A stretch of DNA of 64,000 nt from Eudorina sp. 2006-703-Eu-15 (GCA_003117195.1 BDSI01000101.1:1-64000); one strand, 5' to 3'; positions 34,872 through 45,173 are shown, numbered from the stretch's first letter. Notes: a model not told the origin generated them from the letters alone. Translations and numbers: made by a program.

Positions 34872-37800
34872 CTAATCTGACATTACTGCGGCGGCAGCCT
34901 GTGGGGCTGGCACAGGGTGGGCCAGGGACAGATGGACCCGCAGCCTGGGTGCCTGCCCTTCGGCACGCTCGACAGAGCACAGGACACCTTCATGCGCCCA
35001 CGAGGCTTCGAAGGCGTCCAGCGGAGCTGTCTTCAGCTGGGCGGTGATGTGTGAGAGTGGCAAGCCAGCCATGGTGTCGTCGGGCAACGCTGCCATCCGG
35101 AAATGCGCCCACATGAGCCGTTGGAGCTGGCTGACCACCTGGGTGACGACCGCTTCAGAGGGGCAGGGCTCGGTGTCAGCGGCTTGGTGGTGGCACCAGA
35201 CGGCCCACAGCCAGGTGGCCCGAAGGGCGGTCCAGAGGGTTTGCAGGCCCGGGATGGTTGGGTACTGGCCCCAGGCGGCGGCCCAGTCTCCCAGCAGCAG
35301 TTCAACGCTCATCATTGGGGGCCGGGCCCCCCGGTGATGGCCCCCCAGAGAGCCACCAGCCACTCACGAGCACCCTGGTACGCCGGGCAGGCCACAAAGA
35401 TGTGGGTCAAGCTGTCCAGGCACGGTTCTGGCCGCCATCGCCGTGGCTGCTGCTGCTGTGGCTGCTGCTGTGGCTGCTGCTGTGGCTGTTGGCAGGGTGG
35501 GTGGCTGCAGGCGGCGCGGTCTGGCCGGCCTTTGGTTGCTAGGTACAGGCCGCACGGGAGCCGTGCATGGTGCAGCCGCCACACCAGGGCCTTGGCCCGG
35601 TTGCTGGCCGGGCTGTCCCACAGCCGCTGCCAGGTCTTGTGCTTCTGGGCCGCCGTGGGTGCACCCAAGCCCGGCGGGTCTGGCGGTTCAGGCGGGTCAG
35701 GTGGGTCTGGCAGGTCAGGTGGGTCCAGCGGGGCGGGTGGGTCCACGGGGGCCAGCTAATCTGGTAGGTCCGGCGGGCTCCCTTGCAGCGCCCCTGCGGG
35801 GTGGTGGTTGATGAAGGTAGATGGCCCAGCTGTCGAGGGGCCTGCCCCTGGGTCCCCCGGCTGTGAGGACGCCGCTGAGTTGCCGGCAGCTGAGTGACAC
35901 TGGCTGTGAACGGGGAGAGTGGGTTGCAACGTGGCCGCATCCAGGCTGCAGGCTGGACTGGGTGCATCCTGAACCAGCTGCTATGGCTGGGGGCCCGGTT
36001 GGCTGCATGCTGCCGTCTCCATTCCTCCTCCAGGACTGTGAGTGCACTGCGATTACCCGGGAGTGTAGGCCACGCAGCGGGCGTCAGGGGTCCTGGGCCG
36101 TGGTCTCCCAAAGCCAGGCGTGCAGCTGTGAGACGGCGGCGAGTTTCGCAGACTGTGTAGTGTACCAGTGGCAGGGCGCCGTGGCCATGACTGAGGGGGT
36201 GGCACTGCACCTCGCTCCAGGGGCCCAGGAGCTGGTTCTCGGTTGGCCACAAGGCCGGCCGCTCAGCCGGTGGGGCAGCCTGGTACGCCAGCCGCTCCGC
36301 CAGGGACCAGAAGCGGCGCGGCTTTTTGCCTGGTAGGACACAGGCCGCCAGCCACGCTGCAGGGGCCGCTGCCCCGGCCGCTGTTGGTTCAGGGGTGACG
36401 AGGCGGCCGCTGGCAGGGCAGCCAGTAGAGCTCCGGACGGGCTGCGGACCCAGTTGCTGTCCAGTGACACTTGCCAATTTGCTGCTTCAGGAAGTTCTGC
36501 GGTCAGGAGGCCACCTGGCAGGAGCTGGTGCCAGTCTGGAGGCACGGCAGCCAGCACAGCCTGCAGTTGGGGGTCACGCTGGGCCAGGGCTGGGGCTGCA
36601 CGCAGGGCTGCCACGGTGCACGGTGCGTCGATGGGTCCGCCCTCAGGCATACCGGGGGGCTGGAATGGCTGTCCTGTCACTGGGTCCCGAAGGGCTGCAT
36701 TGTAGTACAGCGGCTCATGCAGCAGCGCCCGCGCGTCAGTGCCCTCAGGGTAAGGCAGCCGGCAGGGCTGTGAGGCCCGGAAGGATGTCACCAGGCTGGC
36801 CAGGTACGGGGGCAGGTTTGCCGGTGGGTCCACCGTCCCATACACCCAACCCCAGCCGGCGGTCCCCCGGGGGGCCCAGTTAGCGAAGAGGGAGCGCATG
36901 ATCAGCTTCCAGGGCTGCCGGCCTGGTTGGGCTAACTGCGCCAGGGTCTTGCCATGCAGCGCTGCAAGGAAGGAGTCAAGGTCAATGTGACCAACCCCGC
37001 CACACTCGTGGTCTTGGTATGCCACCACTGGATCCGGCTTCAGCAGTGCACGACCATTGCACACCAGGGTAGCATCTTCAGGCAGCAACGACCAGGCTGT
37101 GAAGCCGTCGATGCACTTCCGCAGCGCTGCCAGCTGGGGTGGGGAGGGCTGGACAAAGGAGAAGTGGAAGGCAAGGGCATTGCCCAATACCTGCTTGGCC
37201 ACGTGGACCCTGCCAATGAAGCTGAGGCCATGCCGCCGCCACACCTGCCCGATGTTGTTCAGCCGTTGGATACGGCTGGCGTAGCACAGGTTGGCCGCCA
37301 GGGTGGTGTCAGTGGTGAGCGGGACCCCAAGGTGGCGGGGCGGCTCCTCCCCAGGGAGAGGGAATTTGGCGCCCGTTGCCTCATTCACACCCCAGACCAC
37401 ACGGTGGGTGCCGAGCACCAGCCCCTTGCTTTTGCTGGCATTCTCCTTGGCGTTACTGGCCCGGCAGAAGAGCTGGACCGCTGCTTTGGCGACGGGGCCG
37501 TCCTCGTCAACGTCCCGGACCGTGAGGACAGTATCGTCAGCATGGTGCGACACGGGCGGTGCAGGCTGTCCACTGGGGAGGGTGGGCGTGCGTAGCTGGC
37601 CTGAGGCGCATAGATGGTGCAGGTACGCCGTGAGTGGCTCAAGCTGCAGGACCCAGAGGACGGGCGACAGGGTGCTGCCCTGCTCGAGGCCGTTCCGGAC
37701 CGGGAACGGGGCGGACAGCTGGCCGTTGACCACAACACGGGAAGACCCATCGGACGTGAGGAGGCGGATCCACCGCTGCATGTTGGGCCCAAATCCCTTG

Positions 37801-38419
37801 GACTCCACCACTCGGTACAGCCACGGGCGGTGGACCCGGTCGTAGGCTTTCTCAATGTCCAGGAAGAGGAGGGCCGCGGATTGCTGGGACTGTTGCACAT
37901 GCTCAGCCAGGGTCAGGTGGTACAGGATGTTGTCCCGGATATCTCGCCCCGCGATAAAGGCTGTTTGGAGCGGGTCCACCAGGTAATCCAGGGCCGGCTG
38001 GAGGCGATTGCTGACCACCTTGCAGACGATTTTGTAGTCACACTGCAGGAGGGTGATGGGCCGGTAGCTGCTGAGGTCCGGCCGAGGCAGGCGCTTCCCC
38101 TTATAGATGAGAGAGATGATCCCTTCACGCCAGCTGCGGGGCAGGGATGCAGCAGCGGCCGCCCCGGAGGCAACGGAGCCCTGGTGGAAGGCTTCATTGG
38201 CGGCTGCAAGGAGCGGCGGCCCCAGCTGCTCCCACAGGACACGATAGACCTCGTACGGGACACCATCCGAACCCGGGGCCTTGCCATTCTGGCATGAAGC
38301 CAGGGCCACCACGAGTTCCTCCAACTGGAGTTCCCCCTGGGCCCCTGCGCCATCAGAGCTGTCCCGCAGGTCGTCTGGCAGTCGCCGGCGAAGGTGGCTG
38401 AGTAGCAGGTCCTGGGCAG
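34872..38419 (-). pseudogene. LINE ORF2 with complete reverse transcriptase domain
   Basis: This is the most complete ORF2. From 38419 downward it shows the start of RT (NGKAPGSDGVPYEVY), the YRPITLL block, AFIAGRDIRDNILY, motif A LFLDIEKAYDRVH, the NGLEQGSTLSP block, the catalytic HADD at 37533-37544, and the thumb. The post-RT region, Pro-Asp linker, CxxxxC...HxxxxC finger with Gln/Pro tract, and C-terminal domain follow. The frame is open from 38419 to about 36415, then broken by single-base losses near 36415, 35855 and 35325. Domain order and the RT blocks fit an L1-like non-LTR retrotransposon. The apurinic endonuclease expected upstream is absent because the copy is truncated. Confidence 0.92.
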
Positions 38420-38895
38420 CGGGCGGTCTGGTGTGTCTCCTTCTGTTGGGAGTTCCGGTGTTCCCTGGGGCTGCTGCAGGCTGTTGCTTCCGTTTGTTTG
38501 CTTTGTTTTTTTTTTTTTTTGCGTCTTCTGTGGCTGCTGCAGTTGGGTGTTGCCCTGCTTCTTTGGGTAGTGTTTGCCTCGTTGCTGTGTTCTGGTTTTG
38601 TAGCTGTTTTTCTTTTCTTTTTTTTTTTTGTGTCTTTTGTTGTTTGTTGGTGGGTGGGTCGTCTTTGGCCTTCCGTCTCGCCTGTTGGCCTGGAGTAGGA
38701 GGTGCGGCCTTGTTGTGCCGTTTTGCCGCTTTGGGAGCTTTTCTCTCCCTCTGCCGCCCTGTCCCTGTCCCCGTCCTGTCTGTGAGGTTGGCGTTGCTTG
38801 GTTCCCTTTCCTTCTGGTTGGTGCCTCTGGGGCTCGGTTGCGGTGTGGTGGTCTTTGCTTGCCGTCTGGCCTTCTTCCCGGCTTGCTGCTTGGTC
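38420..38895 (+). mobile_element. LINE 3'UTR fragment, 3' end lost
   Basis: It runs from the GGGCGGTCTGG segment to CTTGGTCT near the end of the 3'UTR, and is cut by the poly(T) of a minus-strand micro-insertion. A run of 15 T at 38506-38520, absent from other copies, sits inside it and may be another tail-only insertion. Confidence 0.87.
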
Positions 38896-38939
38896 TTTTT
38901 TTTTTTTTTTTCTGAGAGGGACGTTACAAGGACAAAGGG
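38896..38939 (-). mobile_element. Minimal LINE insertion: poly(T) plus 28 bp
   Basis: T run 38896-38911 and then only the last 28 bases of the LINE (CTGAGAG to ACAAAGGG) before unrelated sequence begins. Confidence 0.85.
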
Positions 38940-39244
38940 TGGCGCTTTGGCTGGCGACAGGGAAACCACGCAATTCCCCCCGGGAGGTCCCGGGATCGAC
39001 CCCAGCCACTGGCAAGTTGTCAGGGGTGTGACGAGAAGGAGGGTGCCCACCCGTCCCTGTCCCGTCTGGAGGTTTACAAGGCTCTCACCCATCCTACGTC
39101 ATCCAGCTGGCCTGTGGAGACGCCCAGAAGCCCGGCCCGCTAGCCGCTCGTGGAGTAGTGGCAGCATCAGAGGACCGCCAGACAACATAAAGAACGGCAC
39201 CCCGTCCCGAGTCCTGGTTCCTTCAGAAAAAAAAAAAAAAAAAA
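38940..39244 (+). mobile_element. Candidate SINE with pol III-like boxes and poly(A)
   Basis: A ~300-bp segment unlike the LINE ends in CTTCAG plus 18 A (39227-39244). An A-box-like TGGCGACAGGG lies at 38952-38962 and a B-box-like GGATCGACCCC at 38993-39003, about 40 bp apart as in tRNA-derived SINEs. Its 3' end (CAG then poly(A)) resembles the LINE end (CTCAG then poly(A)), so it could be mobilised by that LINE. Only one copy is present, and I cannot assign the tRNA of origin. Confidence 0.4.
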
Positions 39245-39510
39245 GCTCCCAAAGCGGCAAAACGGCACAACCAGGACGTGTAGGCGAGGGCCGCTTGGGA
39301 CGGGAAGGGGTGTACGACAGGGAAGCTTGCGTGGTGATGTGCTGCCTTGTGCAAACCATAGCCCCATCATGGAGCACCCGACTGCATACCCGGACCCAGC
39401 AAGGCCTGACGCGTGCGAGCCGCCTCGCTCTGGCTCAGCTGGGCAGGCAGGCCTGCCGGAGGGTGCAACCCTAGCTATTACGATTAGGTTGGGACGCGGG
39501 ACCAGGCTAG
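39245..39510. other. 26-bp LINE 3'UTR remnant, then unassigned sequence
   Basis: 39245-39270 matches LINE 3'UTR on the minus strand. 39271-39510 matches nothing else in the window and has no convincing gene. It may be part of another element's unique sequence. Confidence 0.5.
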
Positions 39511-39763
39511 TTTTTTTTTTTTTTTTTTTTTTTCTGAGAGGGACGTTACAAGGACAAAGGGACGGAAGCAGACCAAGCAGCAAGCCGGGAAGAAGGCCAG
39601 ACGGCAAGCAAAGACCACCACACCGCAACCGAGCCCCAGAGGCACCAACCAGAAGGAAAGGGAACCAAGCAACGCCAACCTCACAGACAGGACGGGGACA
39701 GGGACAGGGCGGCAGAGGGAGAGAAAAGCTCCCAAAGCGGCAAAACGGCACAACAAGGCCGCA
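39511..39763 (-). mobile_element. 5'-truncated LINE tail, ~230 bp
   Basis: A long poly(T) at 39511-39533 and the standard 3' end, ending against the poly(T) of the next copy. Confidence 0.92.
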
Positions 39764-39988
39764 TTTTTTTTTCTGAGAGGGACGTTACAAGGACAAAGGG
39801 ACGGAAGCAGACCAAGCAGCAAGCCGGGAAGAAGGCCAGACGGCAAGCAAAGACCACCACACCGCAACCGAGCCCCAGAGGCACCAACCAGAAGGAAAGG
39901 GAACCAAGCAACGCCAACCTCACAGACAGGACGGGGACAGGGACAGGGCGGCAGAGGGAGAGGTCTTGTGCTTCTGGGCCGCCGTGGG
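39764..39988 (-). mobile_element. LINE tail (~190 bp) next to a 26-bp ORF2 remnant
   Basis: Poly(T) 39764-39772, 3' end to about 39962, then GTCTTGTGCTTCTGGGCC and a few more bases of minus-strand ORF2 to 39988. The ORF2 remnant is the same site used as a target by the tail at 4449. Confidence 0.88.
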
Positions 39989-40936
39989 CCTAAACCCGCC
40001 TCGGCCTTAGGCTCCTGCGAGGAGACGCCTGCTCGGCGATTAGACGGCCCGCTCGGCCTTAGGCTCCTGCGAGGAGACGCCTGCTCGGCGATTAGGCGGC
40101 CTGCTCGGCCTTAGGCTCCTGCGCGGAGACGCCTGCTCGGCGATTAGACGGCCTGCTCGGCCTTAGGCTCCTGCGAGGAGACGCCTGCTCGGCGATTCTG
40201 GCCTTAGGCTCCTGCGAGGAGACGCCTGCTCGGCGATTAGACGGCCTGCTCGGCCTTAGGCTCCTGCGGGGAGACGCCTGCTCGGCGATTAGACGGCCTG
40301 CTCGGCCTTAGGCTCCTGCGCGGAGACGCCTGCTCGGCGATTAGACGGCCTGCTCGGCCTTAGGCTCCTGCGAGGAGACGCCTGCTCGGCGATTAGACGG
40401 CCTGCTCGGCCTTAGGCTCCTGCGAGGAGACGCCTGCTCGGCGATTAGGCGGCCTGCTCGCCTTAGGCTCCTGCGAGGAGACGCCTGCTCGGCGATTAGA
40501 CGGCCTGCTCGGCCTTAGGCTCCTGCGGGGAGACGCCTGCTCGGCGATTAGACGGCCTGCTCGGCCTTAGGCTCCTGCGCGGAGACGCCTGCTCGGCGAT
40601 TAGACGGCCTGCTCGGCCTTAGGCTCCTGCGAGGAGACGCCTGCTCGGCGATTAGACGGCCTGCTCGGCCTTAGGCTCCTGCGAGGAGACGCCTGCTCGA
40701 CGATTAGACGGCCTGCTCGGCCTTAGGCTCCTGCGGGGAGACGCCTGCTCGGCGATTAGACGGCCTGCTCGGCCTTAGGCTCCTGCGAGGAGACGCCTGC
40801 TCGGCGATCAGACGGCCTGCGCGGCCTTAGGCCCCTGCGAGGAGACGCCTGCTCGGCGATTAGACGGCCTGCTCGGCCTTAGGCTCCTGCGAGGAGACGC
40901 CTGCTCGGCGATTAGACGGCCTGCGCGACCTTCGGC
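39989..40936. repeat. 52-bp minisatellite, ~18 copies
   Basis: Units of 52 bp repeat with few changes. Each contains GCCTGCTCGGC twice (spacings 32 and 20) and a small hairpin CTCC-TGCGN-GGAG whose N is A, C or G. The order of that variable base repeats every five units (260 bp; compare 40260/40520 and 40312/40572), so a five-unit block was duplicated. A few units are shortened, for example near 40200 and 40460. It directly precedes the DIRS-like element and may be part of its leader or independent. Confidence 0.95.
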
Positions 40937-40969
40937 TCGGGCAGAGCACGACTGGGGGCTTCGGAAGGC

Positions 40970-41233
40970 ATGACTGACGCGTGGGTCTGGTGTCGCCTGC
41001 AGGAGTCCTGCCTGTCGCCTTCGGGAGGCAACAGCTCACCGGGACAGGAAGGGGCGGGCGGGGCGACGGGTAGCCGACCCGGACGGAAGCCTCCCGCGCG
41101 GCCGGCAACCAGCGACCTGCGCCGCTCTGGCCGCCTAGCAGCGAACGGCAAGCGCCCACGCGACGGCCTGGGGACCATTACAGAGGATCCCGAAAGGGAC
41201 CCACCCCCGCCGGGGAGGCAGACGGGGACCTAG
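40970..41233 (+). CDS. Possible N-terminal gag-like ORF of the DIRS-like element
   Basis: An ATG at 40970 opens an 87-codon Ser/Pro/Arg-rich frame ending in TAG at 41231-41233. The main polyprotein frame is already open from 41074 but has no ATG before 41461, so the two overlap by about 160 bp. This could be a separate short ORF, or the true start of the polyprotein joined by a frameshift. No domain is recognised. Confidence 0.3.
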   Translation: MTDAWVWCRLQESCLSPSGGNSSPGQEGAGGATGSRPGRKPPARPATSDLRRSGRLAANGKRPRDGLGTITEDPERDPPPPGRQTGT

Positions 41234-41460
41234 AGGCGGCAGCGGTCGCAGCCGCGGCGGATGAAGCGGACGGGGTTGAGATCGCCGCTGCGGCCGAGGC
41301 TGCTGCTGGGGCCGAAGTGGCTGCGGCGGCGGAGGCAGCCGGAGCGGCAGAGGCCGCCGCGGGGGTCGCGGGGGCAGCGGCCGCGCGGCCTGGCCCCCCC
41401 GGCGGCGGGAACACGAGAGCCAGGCTCCTGGTCGCCGGAGGGGAGCAGCGAGCGGCGGTG

Positions 41461-43907
41461 ATGGCGGGCGGTGCAGCGCGGTGCGGACACACACAACGGG
41501 TGGCGGCGTTGGCAGCAGCCGCCGCGGCTGCGGAACGGGCCAGGGTGGCGGCAGCCGACGTCGCCGCACAGGCCGTAGCTGCTGCGCAGGCCGCGGCCGC
41601 GGTGGCCAGGGCAGCAGCAGAGGAGGCGGCGGAGGCAAGGGCGGAGGAACCGCCCGCCCGCCGGGTCGCCCCGCTCCGAGCCGAGCCCGCGGCCAGCATC
41701 TCTCCGCCGCGGCTCGCCGGCCCGCGCCGTCCAGGCGCCGAGCCCGCCGAGGCACCCGACCCGACCCCTGACGAAGATTACTTGCGACAGCTACACGACT
41801 TGCTTCCCGACCCGGAGGCGTTCCAGCCCGGGGGTCTGCAGCGGCGATCAGCGGTGTGGGGGGCTTACTTCCGGAAGATTGGAGGGGGGGTGCTCAGCGA
41901 CAACCAGCGCAGGGTGCTCAAGATCGTGGAAGAGGGGTACCGCTTAACGTTCGTGTCGCCTGGCAGCCCCGGTCAGCAGGCAGCCCCCGACTACCATGAG
42001 AAACAGCGGATCCTGAGGCAGATGGTCCGAGTGGCGGCACCAGGCCAGGACCCCGAGCAGTTTTTCCAGGGCGACACCCCGGCGCAACTACACTTCCCAA
42101 ATCACGCCAGCGCTCACCGCCACGCAGCGTTTGTCACGGATCAGATCGAGAAGTACGCTCAGGCGGGAGTGAACGTACCCTGGCGCGGACCCGGGAAGCC
42201 ACACCTCATCAGCGGGCTGCTAGTCGTCGAGGGGAAGAAAAACCGCCTCTGCCTGAACACGATGTACCTAAACGCCCACACTCGGTACGAAGCGTTCAAA
42301 TACGAACGACTCAGAGACGTGACAGACTATGTGCGACCAGGGGACTACTTGTACTCCACGGACGACAAGTCGGGGTACCACCACGTCTCCCTGCACCCGG
42401 ACATGCACACCTTCCTGGGGATGGAATGGGACGGACAGCTGTGGGTCTGGCCACACCTGCCGTTTGGGTTGGCACCAGCTTGCAAGCTGTACACGCTCAT
42501 CAAACAGGAGGTGTTCCGGCCTCTCCGAGAGCGAGGGGTGCGCATGACCTTTCTGATCGATGACCAAGCCGGGGCGGCCGCAGGAAAGGATCAAGCGAAG
42601 TTCCAGTGCCGGCAAGTGACAACCATCTGCGCCGCGCTGGGTTTCACCTTCAGCCTCGACAAGTGTCAGCTAGCCCCGGCCCCCACTGTCCGCTTCCTGG
42701 GGTTCATCGTCGACGCCCCGGCGCAGGCGTTCCGGGTCCCGGATGACAAGGTGGAGGCGCTGACAGCCCAGGTGGCCGGCCTGCGGGCCCAGGGCTACGT
42801 TTCAGCCAGGGACGTCGCTAAGCTCGCCGGGAAAATCGTTAGCTTGTCCCCGGCGGTGGGGACGGCGCCGCTCCACAGCCGGGTGGTCGCTCGCGCACTT
42901 GCGGGGAAGGAGAGCTGGGACGCGGCTATCGCGTCGCCCGACCAGGTGCTGCGAGAGGCGGAGTTGTTCCTGGAGGTGCTGCGCGCCCGCAACGGCCGCA
43001 CGTGCTGGCACAAGGGCCCGGCGGTCATGGTGCACGCAGTAGGAGACGCGTCGGACCGAGCGTACGCCGCCTTCCTGCCAGACGGGCAGCTGGGACGGAT
43101 GAGCATGAAAGTCCCGTTCAACCCCGAAGAGGTGGCCCGGGTACAGAAGAATCAATTCAGCAGCACCGAACGGGAGGTCCGCACCATTTGCCACCTTCTC
43201 CGCTGGCTGAAATCCTTGGCGCCCGGCTTGATCGAGGGCCGGCGGCTCCAGTATCACACCGACAGCCAGGCGGCGGGCTTCTGTGTGCTCGGGATGAAGG
43301 GAGCCAACGAATGCCTGTGGGCGGTAGCGGAGGTCTACCGCCTCTGCTCGCTGACGGACACCGAGATCGACATGGTGTGGCACCCGCGCACGCACCCGCA
43401 ACAGCAGCTGGCGGACGCTCTCAGCAAATACGAAGACGAGTCCCAGTGGGCCCTCAACTGGGAGGTGTTCCAGCTGCTGTGCGGGCAGCCCGAGCTGGGG
43501 GACGGACGCCCGCGCTTGACCTCTTCGCGGATGAGTACACCAGCCGGGTGCCGGACGCCTTCTACTCCCGGTTCTGGAACCCACACGCCCTGGGGGTAGA
43601 CGCCTTCGCCCAGAACTGGGCGCCGCCGGCTGAAGGGCCGCGACCGCTCCTGTACGCGAACCCGCCGTTCACCCAGATGGGGCGCGTACTGCGGAAGCTA
43701 TGGGACGAGCGCCCGGACTGCCTGCTGGTTATGCCAGCCTGGCCACGGGCCTGGCGGGCGCTGCTGACGGGACTACCGATTCGGGCCCGGTGGCTGTTAC
43801 CACACCGGGAGGACCTATGCGTCCCAGGGCCGATGCTCCCCCGGGCGGCACTCCGCCGCCCCATGGCGCCACGCTACCGGATGGAGGTGGCGTACATCGC
43901 ATGGTAG
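41461..43907 (+). pseudogene. DIRS-type polyprotein: reverse transcriptase, RNase H, methyltransferase-like (one frameshift)
   Basis: The first in-frame ATG is at 41461, though the frame is open from 41074. Residues count from 41461. An Ala-rich N-terminus (1-90) precedes the RT: motif A YSTDDKSGYHHV with Asp 301/302, motif B PFGLAP at 334-339, motif C LIDD at 365-368. The RNase H follows with the acidic set Asp529 (GDASD), Glu570 (STERE), Asp601 (HTDSQ) and Asp652 (LADAL). One G is missing near 43498 compared with the other copies, which throws the methyltransferase-like domain (LDLFADEYTSR... and LYANPPF, 43500-43904) out of frame. The stop that would close that domain is at 43905-43907. 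It converts RNA to circular or linear DNA in this superfamily. This is the only copy with the RT catalytic core. Confidence 0.88.
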
Positions 43908-43986
43908 GTAGCCCGAGGAGGAGGGAGGCAGGGCGGCTGCCGGGCAGGAGTAACGCACCCCGCACCGGGTCGCCCGTCTGCAGGCC

Positions 43987-44424
43987 ATGACCACAGGGTC
44001 GGGACTGCCCCCGCCGCTGGTCAGCCCGCCGGCCAGTCCCTTGTCGCCCGCTCGGAGGCGCGTGGTGATGTGCATCCACCGGGAGCAGCGGGGATGGGAG
44101 GCCGGCACCCCACGGGGGATGGCGGCAGGCCACAGCCACCCGCTAACGACCGGCGTGGTGTCGCAACGCCTGGACGAGACCCCCTTCGACGTGGCAGTAC
44201 TGACGTGGGACGGTTTCCTGATGGGCGCTTCCCCGGAAGATGTAGCCGACCTTCACCCCGAATGGATCGAGGGTGAACCGGGGGCGGCAGAACCATGGGT
44301 GCCGCTCATGAGGGTGCACGTGCACGGCCACGTACCGTGGGACTGGGTGCTGCCCGCGGTCACAAGGGAGGGGACCAGAGAGGGCGAGGCCCACGCCGAA
44401 GGGCCGAGGCCCGGCCAACCCTGA
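43987..44424 (+). CDS. Uncharacterised 145-codon ORF of the DIRS-like element (unit 1)
   Basis: It starts 80 bp after the polyprotein stop. The N-terminus is Pro/Ser-rich; the rest is acidic with several Trp residues (for example DVAVLTWDGFLMGASPEDV) and ends in a charged, Pro-rich tail. No membrane segment, Cys/His cluster or known catalytic motif is visible. It is intact here and in unit 3, frameshifted in units 2 and 4. Its place between the RT polyprotein and another small ORF suggests an accessory protein of the element; its role is unknown. Confidence 0.55.
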   Translation: MTTGSGLPPPLVSPPASPLSPARRRVVMCIHREQRGWEAGTPRGMAAGHSHPLTTGVVSQRLDETPFDVAVLTWDGFLMGASPEDVADLHPEWIEGEPGAAEPWVPLMRVHVHGHVPWDWVLPAVTREGTREGEAHAEGPRPGQP

Positions 44425-44606
44425 AGGGCGGACACGCGACACATGAGGGCCAAGTGCGGGTCATGTGCTGCGAACGGGGGGCGGGGGAGGGTTTAACCAG
44501 GCAATGGGGGACGGGAGAGAGGACGGATCGGAGGGGGGGGGGGCAACGGGCCGGGGCGACCCAGGACAGGGCGGGACACTTCTGAGCTTACCCGCTCCTG
44601 CTACTC

Positions 44607-45173
44607 ATGTCTCAGGGTGTCGCGGAGGACTGGAACGGGCCGCCAAACGCGTACCCGTACGCGATAATTGACGACATCATGGTCATCACGGACCCGACCC
44701 ACTGGTACGACCCCGACGCCGACTTATCCCTCCCGGTGCGGGGCTCGCGGCTACGTATGGCGCGGTGCGTGGTTCAGGACCGCTGGAGCGCATACCACCT
44801 GGAGGACCAGGTCCGGGCAGCGTGGGACCGCCTGGGGCCCCCGCCGGGCGTAACACGCCGCCGCTATCACAATTGCATCATGATCATGGGTTGGCAACAC
44901 GGAGTGGGCACGGGGGTGGTGGATTATCTGGCCGGCCGCTACGCCGATTGGCCAGCGCTGCCGTCGTACGCCTTCTACTACCGGTGGACCCCGACGGCCT
45001 TCTGGGTTAACGTCACCCAGCTCCCCCACCTTCCGCTGGGGGCATGGGTCCGCCTGAGCGAGGCCCCGGCTGAGGGGTACGGGCCCGACGACTGCTTGCG
45101 TCTGCTGGCGCGGGCCCTGCACGAGACGCATCTCTCCGGAGTGGACGGTCGGCGGGGTCTGGAACCGGCGTAG
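44607..45173 (+). CDS. Uncharacterised 188-codon ORF of the DIRS-like element (unit 1)
   Basis: The ATG at 44607 follows a 182-bp gap containing a G run. The protein is compact and rich in Trp, Tyr and Asp (IIDDIMVITDPTHWYD; MIMGWQHGVGTG; YYRWTPTAFWV) and looks like a folded domain rather than a spurious frame. Three of four copies are intact. No family was recognised. It is the last plus-strand gene before the convergent spacer. Possible roles (capsid-like, regulator, recombination accessory) cannot be told apart from sequence alone. Confidence 0.6.
   Translation: MSQGVAEDWNGPPNAYPYAIIDDIMVITDPTHWYDPDADLSLPVRGSRLRMARCVVQDRWSAYHLEDQVRAAWDRLGPPPGVTRRRYHNCIMIMGWQHGVGTGVVDYLAGRYADWPALPSYAFYYRWTPTAFWVNVTQLPHLPLGAWVRLSEAPAEGYGPDDCLRLLARALHETHLSGVDGRRGLEPA

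Larger units (their letters stand above)
33832..38419 (-). mobile_element. Longest LINE copy in the window (~4.6 kb), 5' truncated
   Basis: Poly(T) 33832-33842, complete 3'UTR to 34871, ORF2 from 34872 to 38419. The 5' end lies at the start of the RT domain and is joined to a plus-strand 3'UTR. The 3'UTR contains a pure T insertion at 34831-34839. Confidence 0.93.

Noticed and set aside
38506..38520. T15 run as a certain tail-only insertion
   Set aside because: No target duplication can be shown. Slippage of an existing T run is as likely, so it is only mentioned.
39271..39510. tRNA or small RNA gene
   Set aside because: No cloverleaf, pol III boxes or terminator T run that is not part of a LINE tail.
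39989..40936. CRISPR-like array
   Set aside because: The 52-bp units are contiguous, with no unique spacers, and the setting is eukaryotic.
41135..41755. Minus-strand Ala/Pro/Arg-rich frame opposite the polyprotein start
   Set aside because: Antisense shadow of the Ala-rich N-terminus. The plus strand carries the conserved RT downstream in the same frame.
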